This document shows, one piece after another, positions 1 to 11,400 of a DNA stretch of 64,000 bases (position 1 is the first letter of the stretch; each line of letters opens with the position of its first letter). Position numbers and translations under genes: made by a program. Below the pieces are notes generated by a model. That model saw nothing but the letters and a program-made list of their open reading frames with translations. It was not told the DNA's origin and ran no database searches. The DNA comes from Rubrolithibacter danxiaensis (GTDB lineage: Bacteria > Bacteroidota > Bacteroidia > Sphingobacteriales > Sphingobacteriaceae): the NCBI RefSeq assembly GCF_047272945.1, contig NZ_JBKOPS010000003.1:1-64000 (forward strand). Reading direction: 5' to 3'.

Positions 1-3000
1 ATATTCCCGTACTGATCCTTAATGTACGCCAATCGCTGGAAATCATCATACTCATAATACGTCGTCTGCCCCTTCTCATCGGTCCTGCTCGTCATTCCTT
101 CAAGAGGTTCATAGGTATAAGTAGTCATTTGTGCATCTTTGGGATAAACACGGATATCATCTACATATAATACAGAGGCAAAGGTTTTACCTCCGGCATA
201 AGTTTCTTCCTTATATACCCATTTTGTACCATCCCATTGATGCCAGCTGATAATATAAGGACGGGTGTTATTCGGTGGGCTAAAAAGAACTGGGAAAGAC
301 CTGTCGTAATTACACTTTAAGCCGGTATGTGCTCGTGCGGATGAAGCCTCTCCATCTTCTTCAAAGTTTTCAAAATAGAACTCTTTAAACTCCGTTCTGG
401 TTGTCTCTATTCCAGGATAGGAATAATTGATATTAATAGTTGAAGCAGCGGTATTTGTATTATAGATCGTCTTTAATGTATAGGTACCTGAAGGTATATT
501 GACAAAAGATATACTGGAATTACTACAAGTACTATTCACACTGATGCATAAAGTACCGGCTTCGTTAATATTATCACCAATAAGACTATAATCGTAACTG
601 GCAGAGGCTGATGCACCTGGATTGCTGCCAAAAGATATATTCAGGCTAATTGTACCTGCGCTTGTTGTTGTAAAGCTTGCAGTTTTAGTTTGACTTGCAT
701 TACCGGAATTATAAATAATTGACCCTGCCTGGGTGCCGGGATTAGATGTTACCGTAACATCATTTCGTGCATTTATAACTTCAACTATAGGAAATGTTTT
801 ATTATATCCCCATAAATATGATTTGGACGGATTATTATCTTTCTGCTGACTTAAAAGGTTCCCTTTATCGTCATAACCATTAAACTTCACTTTGGATTTA
901 TAACGAGTATCCGCAAAAAAACCAGTCCCATTTATTACAGAAGGCTGATACGCATTTGTTCCGCTTAAAGGAATAGGTGAAGTTAAATTAAGTGCTTTTA
1001 TTTCACTCGGGTTTGAAGCGGTTTCCTGGTAAAGGTTCAATGAGCCTGCTATAACTCTCTTATTGGTTCCATCGGTTTTCTGTTTATAGGTATAGCTCTC
1101 AATTGGGGTGAGAATATGATCACTTACTAATTTTCTAATACCTGATGTATTACCAGTTGTATTACCTAATTCATCCTTATAGTCAAAAGAATATTTTGTT
1201 CTTTCTACTAACTGTTCTCCGGTACTCGTGCTTTTCCTGATCTCGGTTGCTAGTAAATGATTATTACTACCATATGTATAATCAGTTGTTGTAATTAAAT
1301 AAGTATTGTTGGGTTTATTTAATACTTTTTCTTCCTTTTGAACTAGCCTGCTTTTCCCTAAAAAGATCGGATAGTGGCTAAACATGACAAATTCATCTTG
1401 ATTTGCGTCTGTAAAGAGTTCAACCTTGGTAGCTTTAAAAGTAGTATCTGTTACATTCTGGCTTTCTGGTTCATATTGGAAGTTTTCTTCATAAAGAGTA
1501 TTTCCCGCCTCGTCTAAAACCGCTTTCCTTAATAAATTACCACGATTGAATTTATAGAGGGGCGGCCTCCATCTATAACTAAATATCTGTGAATAACTAG
1601 TAGGATAGCCAACGCTTGAGCCATCAAAATAAGGACTTCCAGCGATAAGAGGATATTGCAAATTTGTATAATCACTATTCAATCCCCTGTCATACAAATA
1701 CAGGGTCTCTCCGTTTCCGCTTTCTTTTTCCCTGACAATTTGATAACCGATAGAATTACCTTGAGTAGTTTGCATAGGGATGACACTGGATGAAGAAAAA
1801 ATTTCAAATTTTGGCGCTGGATCGCCAAAAAAAGCATCAGGTTTAGGAAAGAACGAGACTGGATGCCCGGCTACCTGCATACTCTGATTCCAATAGATAT
1901 CCATGACATACACCGGATTAGAGAATACCACCCCATTTTCATACAGATATTCCTTAGTTTTTATATTTCCCAAACCGTCATTTGTAGTTATTTTTTCTAT
2001 TCTTAGACCTGCTGCTTTAGGATTATGAAGACCATATGTAAATTCTGTTCTGGCACCCACAGGATAAGTAATCGTTTTTAAAAGTCCGGCCTGGATGGTG
2101 TAGGGATTAGGTTCAAATGAGTCGGAAGTTGTTCCACACAAAATAAAAGCATTAATTAAAGTTGGCTTTCCTTTCGCGTTGAAATATCCCCAAGTATCCT
2201 GGTAGGTTGAAATTCTTCTGGGCAAACTAGTTTCATCATATTCAAATACATAGGGTGGTAAAGAGGCTCCCCCTGAAGATTTTTCAGTTAAACTTAGAAG
2301 CTTTAATCTTTTAATATCCGTTTGAAAACTACCTCCATTTCGGATCGTAGTCCCAGACTCAGTGCTGCTGCTAAAATAATTGTAGGCAAATGCAAACTCT
2401 TTGATAAGGTTCCCTGAAAAAGTGTTTCGAATAATTATCCGGTCTAATCGTTTCGGAACAAAGGGTAACAATGAACCGTATGTGGTTGAATTTACTTGGT
2501 CAGCAGGAAAATCTAGTTTATTGTTTGCCGCAAGATCTGCCCGGGCTGTTTCTGCTGAGAATTCAATTTCAACATTAGAAGCTGTTATTTTAGTTAGTCT
2601 TTTCCCTTTTACTGCTGTAATACTGACGTCTTTTCCTGAGGATGACTTACATGGATCAGTGGGAGGAACACCAATTAATCTTTCAGGGGCTAGATCAGGG
2701 AATGTATATTCCTCACTTGCACCATATTCTAAGTTAATTACTCTTCCTTCAGGCGATACTATTCTTGTTAAGTACCAGTTCGATATTGTATGATCATAGT
2801 CATTGTCCGGATAGTAATTAAAATACGTTGCAGAACTTTCTTTAGCCCCATTTTCTCCAAAAAAATATTTTACACCATCTGGGGTTGTTAAAGTCAATGA
2901 ACTAAAAGCACTGTTATTAACTTGTACTTTTATATCAGAAGCCGGGATCATTATCGGAGTCCTCTCAAGTTGTCCTAGAGTATTCTTAGTTACTTTAAAC

Positions 3001-3533
3001 ATGAACTTGCCGCTATAACCGTTAAAATTGAAGAAAAATATATCTGGTTCATTATCAACAATCTTCTTTGCTGTCCGCTTGAATTCTTCTAATTGAGCTA
3101 CTTGATCAGAACAGATGCAGACATCAGGTACAAGAGTGTGCCCCGTCTGATAATACCCCTGCCCAGGATGAGGATAATACCAGCCATTGGGCTTTCCTTC
3201 ATCCGGAACATTCATAATTGTTCTCGTAATTATTCCTCCGGCATTTAAGGCCCACCCCAAACCTACCCACGAAGCAGTTTCTGCTACTTTTATTCCGGTG
3301 GCATGATAACTTAAACTAATGGGTAGAGTTAAACTTCCTTCTTTTAATTCATATATGGGAATTGAAATATTAGGAACACCCGTGTGGTAACTAACAGGGA
3401 TATCAGCATATTTTCCAAGTGCAGCTGCATTTGGAGATGGAGGAACTACAGGTTGCAGTGTACCGGTAATTTGACTTAAGGCTTTTAAAAAAGAAAAAAG
3501 GCAAAGTAAAATGGAAAAAAACTTCTTAATCAT
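1..3533 (-). CDS. Secreted SpvB/YD-repeat-like shell protein, 3' end outside the window
   Basis: The reading frame is open from an ATG at 3533 to the window edge, at least 1177 residues. I checked that the first and last codons are in the same frame. The protein starts with a signal peptide (MIKKFFSILLCLFSF) and then a region matching the two other large shell proteins here: PSPNAAALGKYA, LSYHATGIKV and SWVGLGWALNAGG (about residues 74-102). The last visible residues are YD-repeat-like (YYEYDDFQRL), the point at which the paralogues begin their C-terminal domain. It is second in an operon behind the tail-fibre-like gene (127-base gap). By analogy with operons I and II, an RHS/toxin gene may follow outside the window. 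It is probably a surface or secreted scaffold; no enzymatic motif is visible. Confidence 0.8.
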   Translation of the reverse strand, partial: MIKKFFSILLCLFSFLKALSQITGTLQPVVPPSPNAAALGKYADIPVSYHTGVPNISIPIYELKEGSLTLPISLSYHATGIKVAETASWVGLGWALNAGGIITRTIMNVPDEGKPNGWYYPHPGQGYYQTGHTLVPDVCICSDQVAQLEEFKRTAKKIVDNEPDIFFFNFNGYSGKFMFKVTKNTLGQLERTPIMIPASDIKVQVNNSAFSSLTLTTPDGVKYFFGENGAKESSATYFNYYPDNDYDHTISNWYLTRIVSPEGRVINLEYGASEEYTFPDLAPERLIGVPPTDPCKSSSGKDVSITAVKGKRLTKITASNVEIEFSAETARADLAANNKLDFPADQVNSTTYGSLLPFVPKRLDRIIIRNTFSGNLIKEFAFAYNYFSSSTESGTTIRNGGSFQTDIKRLKLLSLTEKSSGGASLPPYVFEYDETSLPRRISTYQDTWGYFNAKGKPTLINAFILCGTTSDSFEPNPYTIQAGLLKTITYPVGARTEFTYGLHNPKAAGLRIEKITTNDGLGNIKTKEYLYENGVVFSNPVYVMDIYWNQSMQVAGHPVSFFPKPDAFFGDPAPKFEIFSSSSVIPMQTTQGNSIGYQIVREKESGNGETLYLYDRGLNSDYTNLQYPLIAGSPYFDGSSVGYPTSYSQIFSYRWRPPLYKFNRGNLLRKAVLDEAGNTLYEENFQYEPESQNVTDTTFKATKVELFTDANQDEFVMFSHYPIFLGKSRLVQKEEKVLNKPNNTYLITTTDYTYGSNNHLLATEIRKSTSTGEQLVERTKYSFDYKDELGNTTGNTSGIRKLVSDHILTPIESYTYKQKTDGTNKRVIAGSLNLYQETASNPSEIKALNLTSPIPLSGTNAYQPSVINGTGFFADTRYKSKVKFNGYDDKGNLLSQQKDNNPSKSYLWGYNKTFPIVEVINARNDVTVTSNPGTQAGSIIYNSGNASQTKTASFTTTSAGTISLNISFGSNPGASASASYDYSLIGDNINEAGTLCISVNSTCSNSSISFVNIPSGTYTLKTIYNTNTAASTININYSYPGIETTRTEFKEFYFENFEEDGEASSARAHTGLKCNYDRSFPVLFSPPNNTRPYIISWHQWDGTKWVYKEETYAGGKTFASVLYVDDIRVYPKDAQMTTYTYEPLEGMTSRTDEKGQTTYYEYDDFQRLAYIKDQYGN

Positions 3534-3660
3534 TTTAATTATTTTAGTGCTACATTAAAACTACTGTTGTAGTCACCGTAGGTGTGAAAAAATTATATGT
3601 ACGGAATATGTTTCCAGTCGTTTTAATAAATAGGATTCAGAAAACCGATTCGGTACACCT

Positions 3661-4584
3661 TTAATTAACTTTTCTTAATGCTTCGATATCTTTTTTCAGG
3701 TGAGAAATTTCTTTATTCTGCTCTATCAAGTGCAGTGTCAGTTCTTCAACCTTCTTCAACAAGATTTTATTCATTTCTCCCAGATCAACTCCGTTTCTTT
3801 CTGCTTCGGCTGCTGACGGGACTTCGGGCAGGTGGTTATTCGCTTTTATAAACTTTTCAAGATCTGACAAAGAGAGCAAGGGGTAGTCGTTTCGGAATAC
3901 ATAATCCGGGAAATTTGCAGTCTCTACTTTAATTTCTTTAGCACGTATCCGACCATTTACAGCTAATTTATCTGTGGGGTTTGCAATACCAATCCCTATA
4001 TTATTCGTAAAATTCCAGCTACCTGAAATCGTTTCATCAGCCGTTTTAGAAGCCCCACTTGAAACTCCGCCTCCCCCTCCAAGTACAGTCGGATCAATAG
4101 ATTCTAATTTGCCGGTAGTTTGATTTTTGGTAATTATCCTGTAATTACCGGCCGTAGAATTATCATTCAGGTAGGGTGCGTAAATGGTAGTAAAATAAGT
4201 AGGCCCGGTAAAATGAGTAGTATTAAAAGTAGTATTCCCATTAAAGGTTTTTGAACCTGTAATGGTCTCTTCTAATTCTTTGTGGACTAATCCGCTTTCA
4301 TCCAAAGAGCCCCCACCTGCCAGAGCAATAGGCTCAATTGTTTCCAGTTTACCGGTTGTTTTATTCCTGGTCACAACTTTATAGTTTCCGGTGACAGAAA
4401 CATCATTCAAGTAAGGAGTCCAGATACCGGCGCCAAAGGTCGTGTTGCTTAAACTGGTAGTACCGGTAAAGGTTTTATTACCGTCTATAGTTTCATTCCC
4501 AGTTTTATGAACGATATCGTCGGTTTGTGCAAAAGCAGTAGTCAGGCTGAATAAAGCAGCAGAAAGAAGAGCTATTTTTTTCAT
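3661..4584 (-). CDS. Secreted tail-fibre-like repeat protein with coiled-coil C-terminus
   Basis: 307 residues with a clear signal peptide ending TTAFAQ. Two tandem repeats (about residues 24-95 and 96-165) share the pattern ETI-G-KTF-G-T, then APYLND/TPYLND, GNY and TTGKLE, followed by glycine-rich linkers. This is typical of beta-structured fibre proteins. The C-terminal third (from about residue 215) has the form common in Bacteroidota fibre-like proteins: FPDYVF, NNHLPEVPSAAEAE, then a heptad-rich tail (LLKKVEELTLHLIEQ) that should trimerise. It is first gene of operon III, directly behind the ACTGCAGT palindrome promoter. I infer an extracellular adhesin or fibre; the true function is unknown. 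Confidence 0.75.
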   Translation of the reverse strand: MKKIALLSAALFSLTTAFAQTDDIVHKTGNETIDGNKTFTGTTSLSNTTFGAGIWTPYLNDVSVTGNYKVVTRNKTTGKLETIEPIALAGGGSLDESGLVHKELEETITGSKTFNGNTTFNTTHFTGPTYFTTIYAPYLNDNSTAGNYRIITKNQTTGKLESIDPTVLGGGGGVSSGASKTADETISGSWNFTNNIGIGIANPTDKLAVNGRIRAKEIKVETANFPDYVFRNDYPLLSLSDLEKFIKANNHLPEVPSAAEAERNGVDLGEMNKILLKKVEELTLHLIEQNKEISHLKKDIEALRKVN

Positions 4585-4613
4585 ATGAAATAATTGAGGT
4601 TAATTTTATTGCG

Positions 4614-4652
4614 TAAACATAAAATATTACACTGCAGTTAAACTGCAGTGTA
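4614..4652 (-). promoter_or_regulatory. Promoter with ACTGCAGT palindrome, operon III
   Basis: A perfect 25-base inverted repeat (4628-4652) contains ACTGCAGT, spacer TAA, ACTGCAGT. Read on the minus strand, exactly 9 bases separate it from a -7-like box TATGTTTA (4621-4614; Bacteroidota consensus TAnnTTTG). The ATG of the fibre-like gene is 30 bases further on. The same layout occurs at 16625-16660 and 29816-29851. The repeat takes the place of a normal -33 element, so it is probably the binding site of a dimeric regulator. Confidence 0.7.
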
Positions 4653-5152
4653 GAAATTATTTTTAGTAATACGGGAACTTTTTTCCCTGGCGGGTAATAA
4701 AGGTACCGTCAAAGTAAAATAGAATTGAAATTGTAGTATAATAAAGTCTTGCCAAATTTGCTAGGTCCTTTATTCTATAGCTTTAGTCAAGGTAGGAGCG
4801 TTAGATCAAGATACGTGTCGAGACCGCATTGTAGAATGAAGGGGTTAAGCGAATAATATTCGAGGCCTAATCTTTGGACTCTTGGCCCAGTGTGTAAGTA
4901 AATGGGTTTGTCAGCTCAAAGAACTGATGTTTCCATTTATTGCGCCAGTGCTTCGCTGACCAATTGATTGTATTCCAGTTTTTTACAGAAGTATAAAAGC
5001 CTATGTTGGCCCAAACTCTAAACTTTGCGCAAACTTAAGCCAAATTGGAAGATAAGGATGACCGCACAGTAGTTTTTAAGATTATTAGCATGCTCAACAA
5101 AAAAAGTTTAAGCACTTCCTTCGCAGATGCTACTGCGCTATAAATAACAAAA
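4653..5152. other. Gene-free stretch between operons II and III
   Basis: No reading frame with coding character was seen on either strand. The stretch separates the immunity-like gene of operon II from the promoter of operon III. A short segment (AACTTAAGCC near 5031-5040) also occurs in the terminator at the end of operon I. This may be a leftover of toxin/immunity module replacement, but I cannot show it. Confidence 0.4.
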
Positions 5153-5170
5153 GCTTAGCGTGAGTTAGGC
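5153..5170 (-). terminator. Weak terminator-like hairpin after operon II
   Basis: On the minus strand GCCTAA and CTTAGC-type arms (with G-U pairs) enclose a short loop and are followed by TTTTGTT. It lies ten bases past the stop of the immunity-like gene. The stem is short and imperfect. Confidence 0.35.
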
Positions 5171-5179
5171 CTTTGTGTT

Positions 5180-5470
5180 TCAAACATCTACCTTTGTCAT
5201 TCTTGCAGCTGAATAATAATAAATTTTTGCATCATGAAGTTGTTTTTTAATTTTGGTTGCAATTTCTAGACCCTCATTATCAAGAATATTTATCGTGGCT
5301 TCATCTTCAAATGAATTGTAGTGTTCTTCCTCATATTTAATTAGCCATTCATTAATTCTATTTATAATATCATCAGTTAAGGCTAGCGTATGAGGATCGA
5401 TATACCCCCCCTCATAGTGGTCTCGTATTCCTGTGCCGTGCAACTGTGCATCAATAACTAAATATTTCAT
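5180..5470 (-). CDS. Probable immunity protein for the adjacent RHS toxin
   Basis: 96 residues, acidic, no signal peptide or membrane segment (starts MKYLVIDAQL). It begins 16 bases after the stop of the 2250-residue RHS gene, on the same strand and in the same operon. Small acidic cytoplasmic proteins at this position are normally immunity proteins that neutralise the variable C-terminal toxin in the producing cell. I do not recognise the family, and the role is inferred from position, size and charge. Confidence 0.6.
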   Translation of the reverse strand: MKYLVIDAQLHGTGIRDHYEGGYIDPHTLALTDDIINRINEWLIKYEEEHYNSFEDEATINILDNEGLEIATKIKKQLHDAKIYYYSAARMTKVDV

Positions 5471-5486
5471 TACTTTACTACTTAAT

Positions 5487-8400
5487 CTATTTACTTGGCC
5501 TAAAAAAACGATGATCTATAACACCATTTTTATTGACTCCAATTTCAAAAACACCTTGTTTATCATTCATTATTCCCTCCAATGTGTAGATTTTATATCC
5601 ACTACTTGTAACCCTAGGTTTCGTTGATAAAATTGCCTTATCAAAACTATAGGGAAAATTATGACTCTTTGGATCTTCCACTCCTCTCGCTCTTACCCTT
5701 GAAGCGTATTTGGGAGTAGCTATATCCTCCGCCACTCCTACTCCTGCATGCGCAAAAGCTAATAAAGATCCCACAACTAAGACTGGATCATTCCATTGCG
5801 CTTTAAGCTCTGCATAACTTAAATCATCAAGAAGACCGTAATCCTTAGTAACAAACATTTTGACGCTTATATCCTTTGCCTCCTCACTGTGCAAACCGTT
5901 ATATCCTATCTCATTTAGTTGTGCTTCAGTTGCCACTTTTTTAAATTGGGATCTCCATACGTTATTCCAACCAATTCGATCGGTATATTCCTGTCCCGAT
6001 ACTTCCGCATTCTCTTTAAATTCATTAATCCTATTCCATGGAACCATAAATACGTCATCTCTACCATCATTGGTATTGAGAATTGTGTTACCATTGGGAT
6101 CGATATACCTTGAAGTAAGTGATTGGGGAGATCTTCCATCTGGATCTATGTTACAAAATGGATTATTGGTTGTATAGTTATACGGTGACCAATGCTGATA
6201 CATCTCTGCGAGAGGATCAACAGTAGTAAAACGACCTATCACCGGGTCATAAAATCTAGCCCCGTAATCATACCAATTTAGCCCTTTCTCTTCCTGCAAT
6301 TCCTTCCCGTTATAAAGATACCTATTCTTAACACCCAGTGTATAGTTTAAATTAGGCATATCGGCTCCGAAAGGATAATAACCATTTTCCTGAACTACTG
6401 TTGCCGTACTTTCTGTTGCATCATCTGCTGTCGGTTGTATAGTAACGCGGGTATTTCCCAAATGATCTTTTAAATCATATTCATATATATAAGCCGTACC
6501 ATTCCACCTCGCTCTTCCCTCTTCAGTCTGGATAAAACTTAATGCAGCTGTTCCTCCCTGAGGTGTGTCGTACTGGATGCCATCAATATAATCTGTAATT
6601 GATGTTACTACTCCTCCAATAGTTACTTTTTTCTTTAGTTTTGCTCCGAGCCGGTCATACTCGTACTCAATCTTATCTCCGTTACTAAATGTAATGGCAT
6701 CAATCGTGTTAAGCACAGAATAATGAATATCGGAAATTCCTTTATTCATATCCTTGTCGAGGTTCCCATTACTGTCATAAACTATCTCGTTAGCTAGCAT
6801 ACTTCCGTTGTCATTAAAGCCCAAGGTTCTATTCGTGTTCGAGCTGATATCATCTACTCTGGTCAGCTGGTTTCCGCTGTAGGAATACATTAGGCTATCG
6901 ATCTGATTCCTTACTCCGCTAATATTAGCATATCTTCCTAAAGTGACAATATTACCCATCCTATCGTAATCTAAATACTCTGAATAATTTCGGTCTTTCG
7001 TTCCTGCTACAGTAGAAGATTCTGCTTGAAGTAACCTATTAAGCTTATCATATCGGAAATCAAAACTAAGCTGAACCTGTTTATTCGTTTTCCAGTTTAT
7101 TTTGCCAATGTTTCCATTGTAGGAAGGAATAGTTGAATTCTCGTAACTTAGAGACATTCCAAATTTATCATCATCTGTAGTTGCATCATCGTCATTAAGC
7201 GAATTTACAGCTAAAGCAGGGTCATTTATAGAACTTAGCCAGCCTCGAATAGTATACCGGTAATCAACACTCTGAAGGTATTTACTTTGTCCGCTTTTCT
7301 GATGCAGTTTCTTATCCACCAATTGTCCGAGTTCGTTATACTCGTTATGAGAAATAGTAACCTCCGGATTTGTGCTGATCTTCACTTTTGTGTCAATCTT
7401 CCGACCGATATGGTCATAGGTATAAGAAGTAAGGATAGTGGTGATAGCACCTGCTTTAGTATGAGTACGTTGGCTTTGTACTAGTTGATCTGTGAAATTA
7501 TAAACATTATCCACCCTGTCAGTTCCGCTTAAATGGTTATTCTTCTTCACCTGTATCACTCTTCCCTTTTCGTCATAATAGTTTACAATCCATTTATTGG
7601 TACTATTTTGAACTGAACGGGTCAATGTTGCCGTTAATAATCCTTTCGTTGCATTACTCTTTACATTAGTTCCATAACTAACATAATCATAAGTTTCTGC
7701 CGGAAGATTATAAACATCATAATCATCATAGTAGTTCACAGAATAAAAATCAATAGAACCTTCAGGCCAGGCTGTATTATCATATCCAAGTCCTTGTGCT
7801 GCCCTAGTTTCCCACAGAACAGGAACGGCATCTATTTTAGCCTGCAGTGCGGCCTGGCTATAAACTGCACCATCTCCCCACCAACCAGTGGCAATAACCC
7901 TTCCTTGCGCATCATATTTTGTATAAGCCCAATATTTCGACCCTCTCAAGCGGGCATCCTGTGAGGCAACTAATTGATCCAGTTTATTGTAAGCAAAGTA
8001 TTCTACCTGTTTACCGGGTATTTTCCGTTCTATCATTCTTTTCCGTTCATCATACCGGTACTGGTAGCAAAAATTAGCTAAGGCAGTGGTTGAGGGTAAC
8101 GTTCCTGAATCGGGATTAACTCCGGGAGGAAGCACAAAACACAGGTTTCCAAAATCGTCATACACGTAATAGGTGGATAACATTTCTATAATCGACGCAT
8201 TTTTATTAAAAGTACGTTTCAAGATAACTTTCCCACTTTTATCTTTGTACTCTTCTGCTGTACCGGCTCTGCCATCACTTACTATCCAATTCTCATCTTT
8301 AGTGATTGAAACGTAAAGGGTTCCGTCTGCATAAGTAGTAACAGTACCATAGGTCAAACTTCGAGTTCCATCCGCCGTAATATTTACCTTGTATTGAAAA

Positions 8401-11400
8401 ACTTTTCTACTATTGTTCAAATTCTCTCCCGACTGGCCAAATGAGATATTATTGTTACTGATATATTCATATTTTACAGAATATCCTTTCCTGTTTGTAG
8501 TACTTGTAGAAAGCTGCCCGTATTCGCCTGGAAAACCTTGCTCAACCGAACGATTAAGAGGTGAATTATCATAATTTGTTTCTGAATAGGGAAAATCACT
8601 TAAAGATACCTTGGCGCTCACATTTGGAACAGGAGAAACAGGATTATAAAATCTTGCTTGTGCTAAGGAGGCATTTTGTTTGAAGTTTCCGTTCAACACT
8701 TCATCATCTACATAGGGTAGATACTTTTTGGATTCCCTACCAAAAATATCATACTCATAGATTTGAACAATATCTCGAAAAGAAGGACTTGCTGCGATGT
8801 TAATATTTTCGACAATTCTTCCCAAACCATCCAAATATTGAACTTCTTTTATGGTCTTACAAGCTTCGGCACCGTTCAGATCAGAAATACCAGCTTCAGT
8901 AGGAGTATACGTAATAACATAATTTTCAAAATCGGTTAGATTCGCGGAAATGCTTGAACACACATCGATACTAGCTTCCACCACGTTACTATAAGCTGTT
9001 ATCCCATTACTAATTTGAGCGAGACGAAAATAAGTTTTTGTAATTATTGGATCTGAGACCATTTGAAGAGAAGTTTTCCCTTGAATGTCTTTCCAGTTAA
9101 GATTATCTATTGAACTTTGCCATTGATAAATATAATCGTCTGTTTTACCACCAGTTGGAATGGTGGCGGTAAAAGGGCCCGCACTCTCATTATAGATAAC
9201 TGTAACAGCTGTTGGGGAAACGGAACCTGAAAGAAATTGAGGATAAACGTTGACAAAAGATGTATTAGTATAAGCTGAACTAAAACCAGTACTAACTTTC
9301 CGGCGGTAAAAAACCGAATTGGTCAATTTTGCAGGAATATAATTTAAGCCCGTCTGACCAATAATTTGAGTCCAGTTAGAGTTATCCGAAGAAGTTTCCC
9401 ACTGATAAGAAAAGCTCTCATCGCCACCTGTACCCACCGTTCCTGATATTTGCCCTGGACTAGTGTTGTAGTTAACACTGATTGATGTGGGACTAATGCT
9501 CCCGGGATTTATGGGATTGTAAACGTTAATAAAAACCCTGTCGGTTCCACTTCCCCCATTATTATCTTTTACCTGAAGTTGAAATTCATAAGTACCCGCA
9601 ATTAATCCAGTCACTGTTGTTATTGCTGAACTACTGCTTGTTATTGTTGCAGCTCCTCCCGACAATTTAGTCCAAGCATAACTCGCCACTGTTCCGTCTG
9701 TATCCGAGCCGCTCCCACTCAATGTCACACTATTTGTCGGTAACTGCACTACTTGATCTACTCCCGCCTTGGCGGTAGGTTGATTGTTTACAGTAATAAG
9801 AACATCATCGGAGGCAGTTTCTCCCATGTTGTCTGTCACTGTTAATCGAAACACATACGCTCCAGGAACCATACCACTCAAAGTAACCACCGTAGGTGTA
9901 TTATTTATTATCGTAACTGCCCCACCTGAAACTTTTGTCCAGGTATACGTTTGTATTGTTCCATCATTATCCGTTCCTGAACCACTTAACGTTGTTGCCC
10001 CTCCCGGATATTGCACTACTTGATCAGCTCCTGCTTTGGCTATCGGCAACTGATTTACCTTCACACTTACGTCGTCTACGGATTGCCCTCCATTGTTATC
10101 TGTCACCGTTAATCGAAATACGTAATTACCAACAGGAATTGGATTAATAGTCATTACCGCATTACCACTTCCCGGCATTGATACTGCCGGCCCAGAAATC
10201 TTCGACCAGACTGCAGACACCACTGTTCCGTCTGCATCTGTTGCCGAACCATTGATTGTGACGCTACTGGTTCGAACAGTTAAGTCTGGTCCAGCATCGG
10301 CAACAGGAAGACGATTTACAATTACCGTCACATCATCACTTGAACTTGCATTCAAGTTATCAGTAGCTGTCAAACGGAACACATAAGTTCCTGCTCCCAA
10401 TCCGCTGATCGTTGTAGAACTGCTGGCAGGAGTACCTATCGTTACTGTACCTCCTGAAACACGACTCCAGCTATAAGACTTTATGGTTCCATCATCAGTA
10501 GCTGATCCGCTTAAAGTAACACTTGTTGCGGGCAAATGAACAATTTTGTTTGAGCCCGCATTTGTTACAGGCGGCGTATTGGCAATTACTATCACCCTGT
10601 CGGTTCCACTTCCCCCATTATTATCTTTTACCTGAAGTTGAAATTCATAAGTACCCGCAATTAATCCAGTCACTGTTGTTATTGCTGAACTACTGCTTGT
10701 TATTGTTGCAGCTCCTCCCGACAATTTAGTCCAAGCATAACTCGCCACTGTTCCGTCTGTATCCGAGCCGCTCCCACTCAATGTCACACTATTTGTCGGT
10801 AACTGCACTACTTGATCTACTCCCGCCTTGGCGGTAGGTTGATTGTTTACAGTAATAAGAACATCATCGGAGGCAGTTTCTCCCATGTTGTCTGTCACTG
10901 TTAATCGAAACACATACGCTCCAGGAACCATACCACTCAAAGTAACCACCGTAGGTGTATTATTTATTATCGTAACTGCCCCACCTGAAACTTTTGTCCA
11001 GGTATACGTTTGTATTGTTCCATCATTATCCGTTCCTGAACCACTTAACGTTGTTGCCCCTCCCGGATATTGCACTACTTGATCAGCTCCTGCTTTGGCT
11101 ATCGGCAACTGATTTACCTTCACACTTACGTCGTCTACGGATTGCCCTCCATTGTTATCTGTCACCGTTAATCGAAATACGTAATTACCAACAGGAATTG
11201 GATTAATAGTCATTACCGCATTACCACTTCCCGGCATTGATACTGCCGGCCCAGAAATCTTCGACCAGACTGCAGACACCACTGTTCCGTCTGCATCTGT
11301 TGCCGAACCATTGATTGTGACGCTACTGGTTCGAACAGTTAAGTCTGGTCCAGCATCGGCAACAGGAAGACGATTTACAATTACCGTCACATCATCACTT

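Noticed and set aside
2401..2793. Plus-strand open frame inside the shell gene
   Set aside because: It is the antisense shadow of a continuous minus-strand frame.
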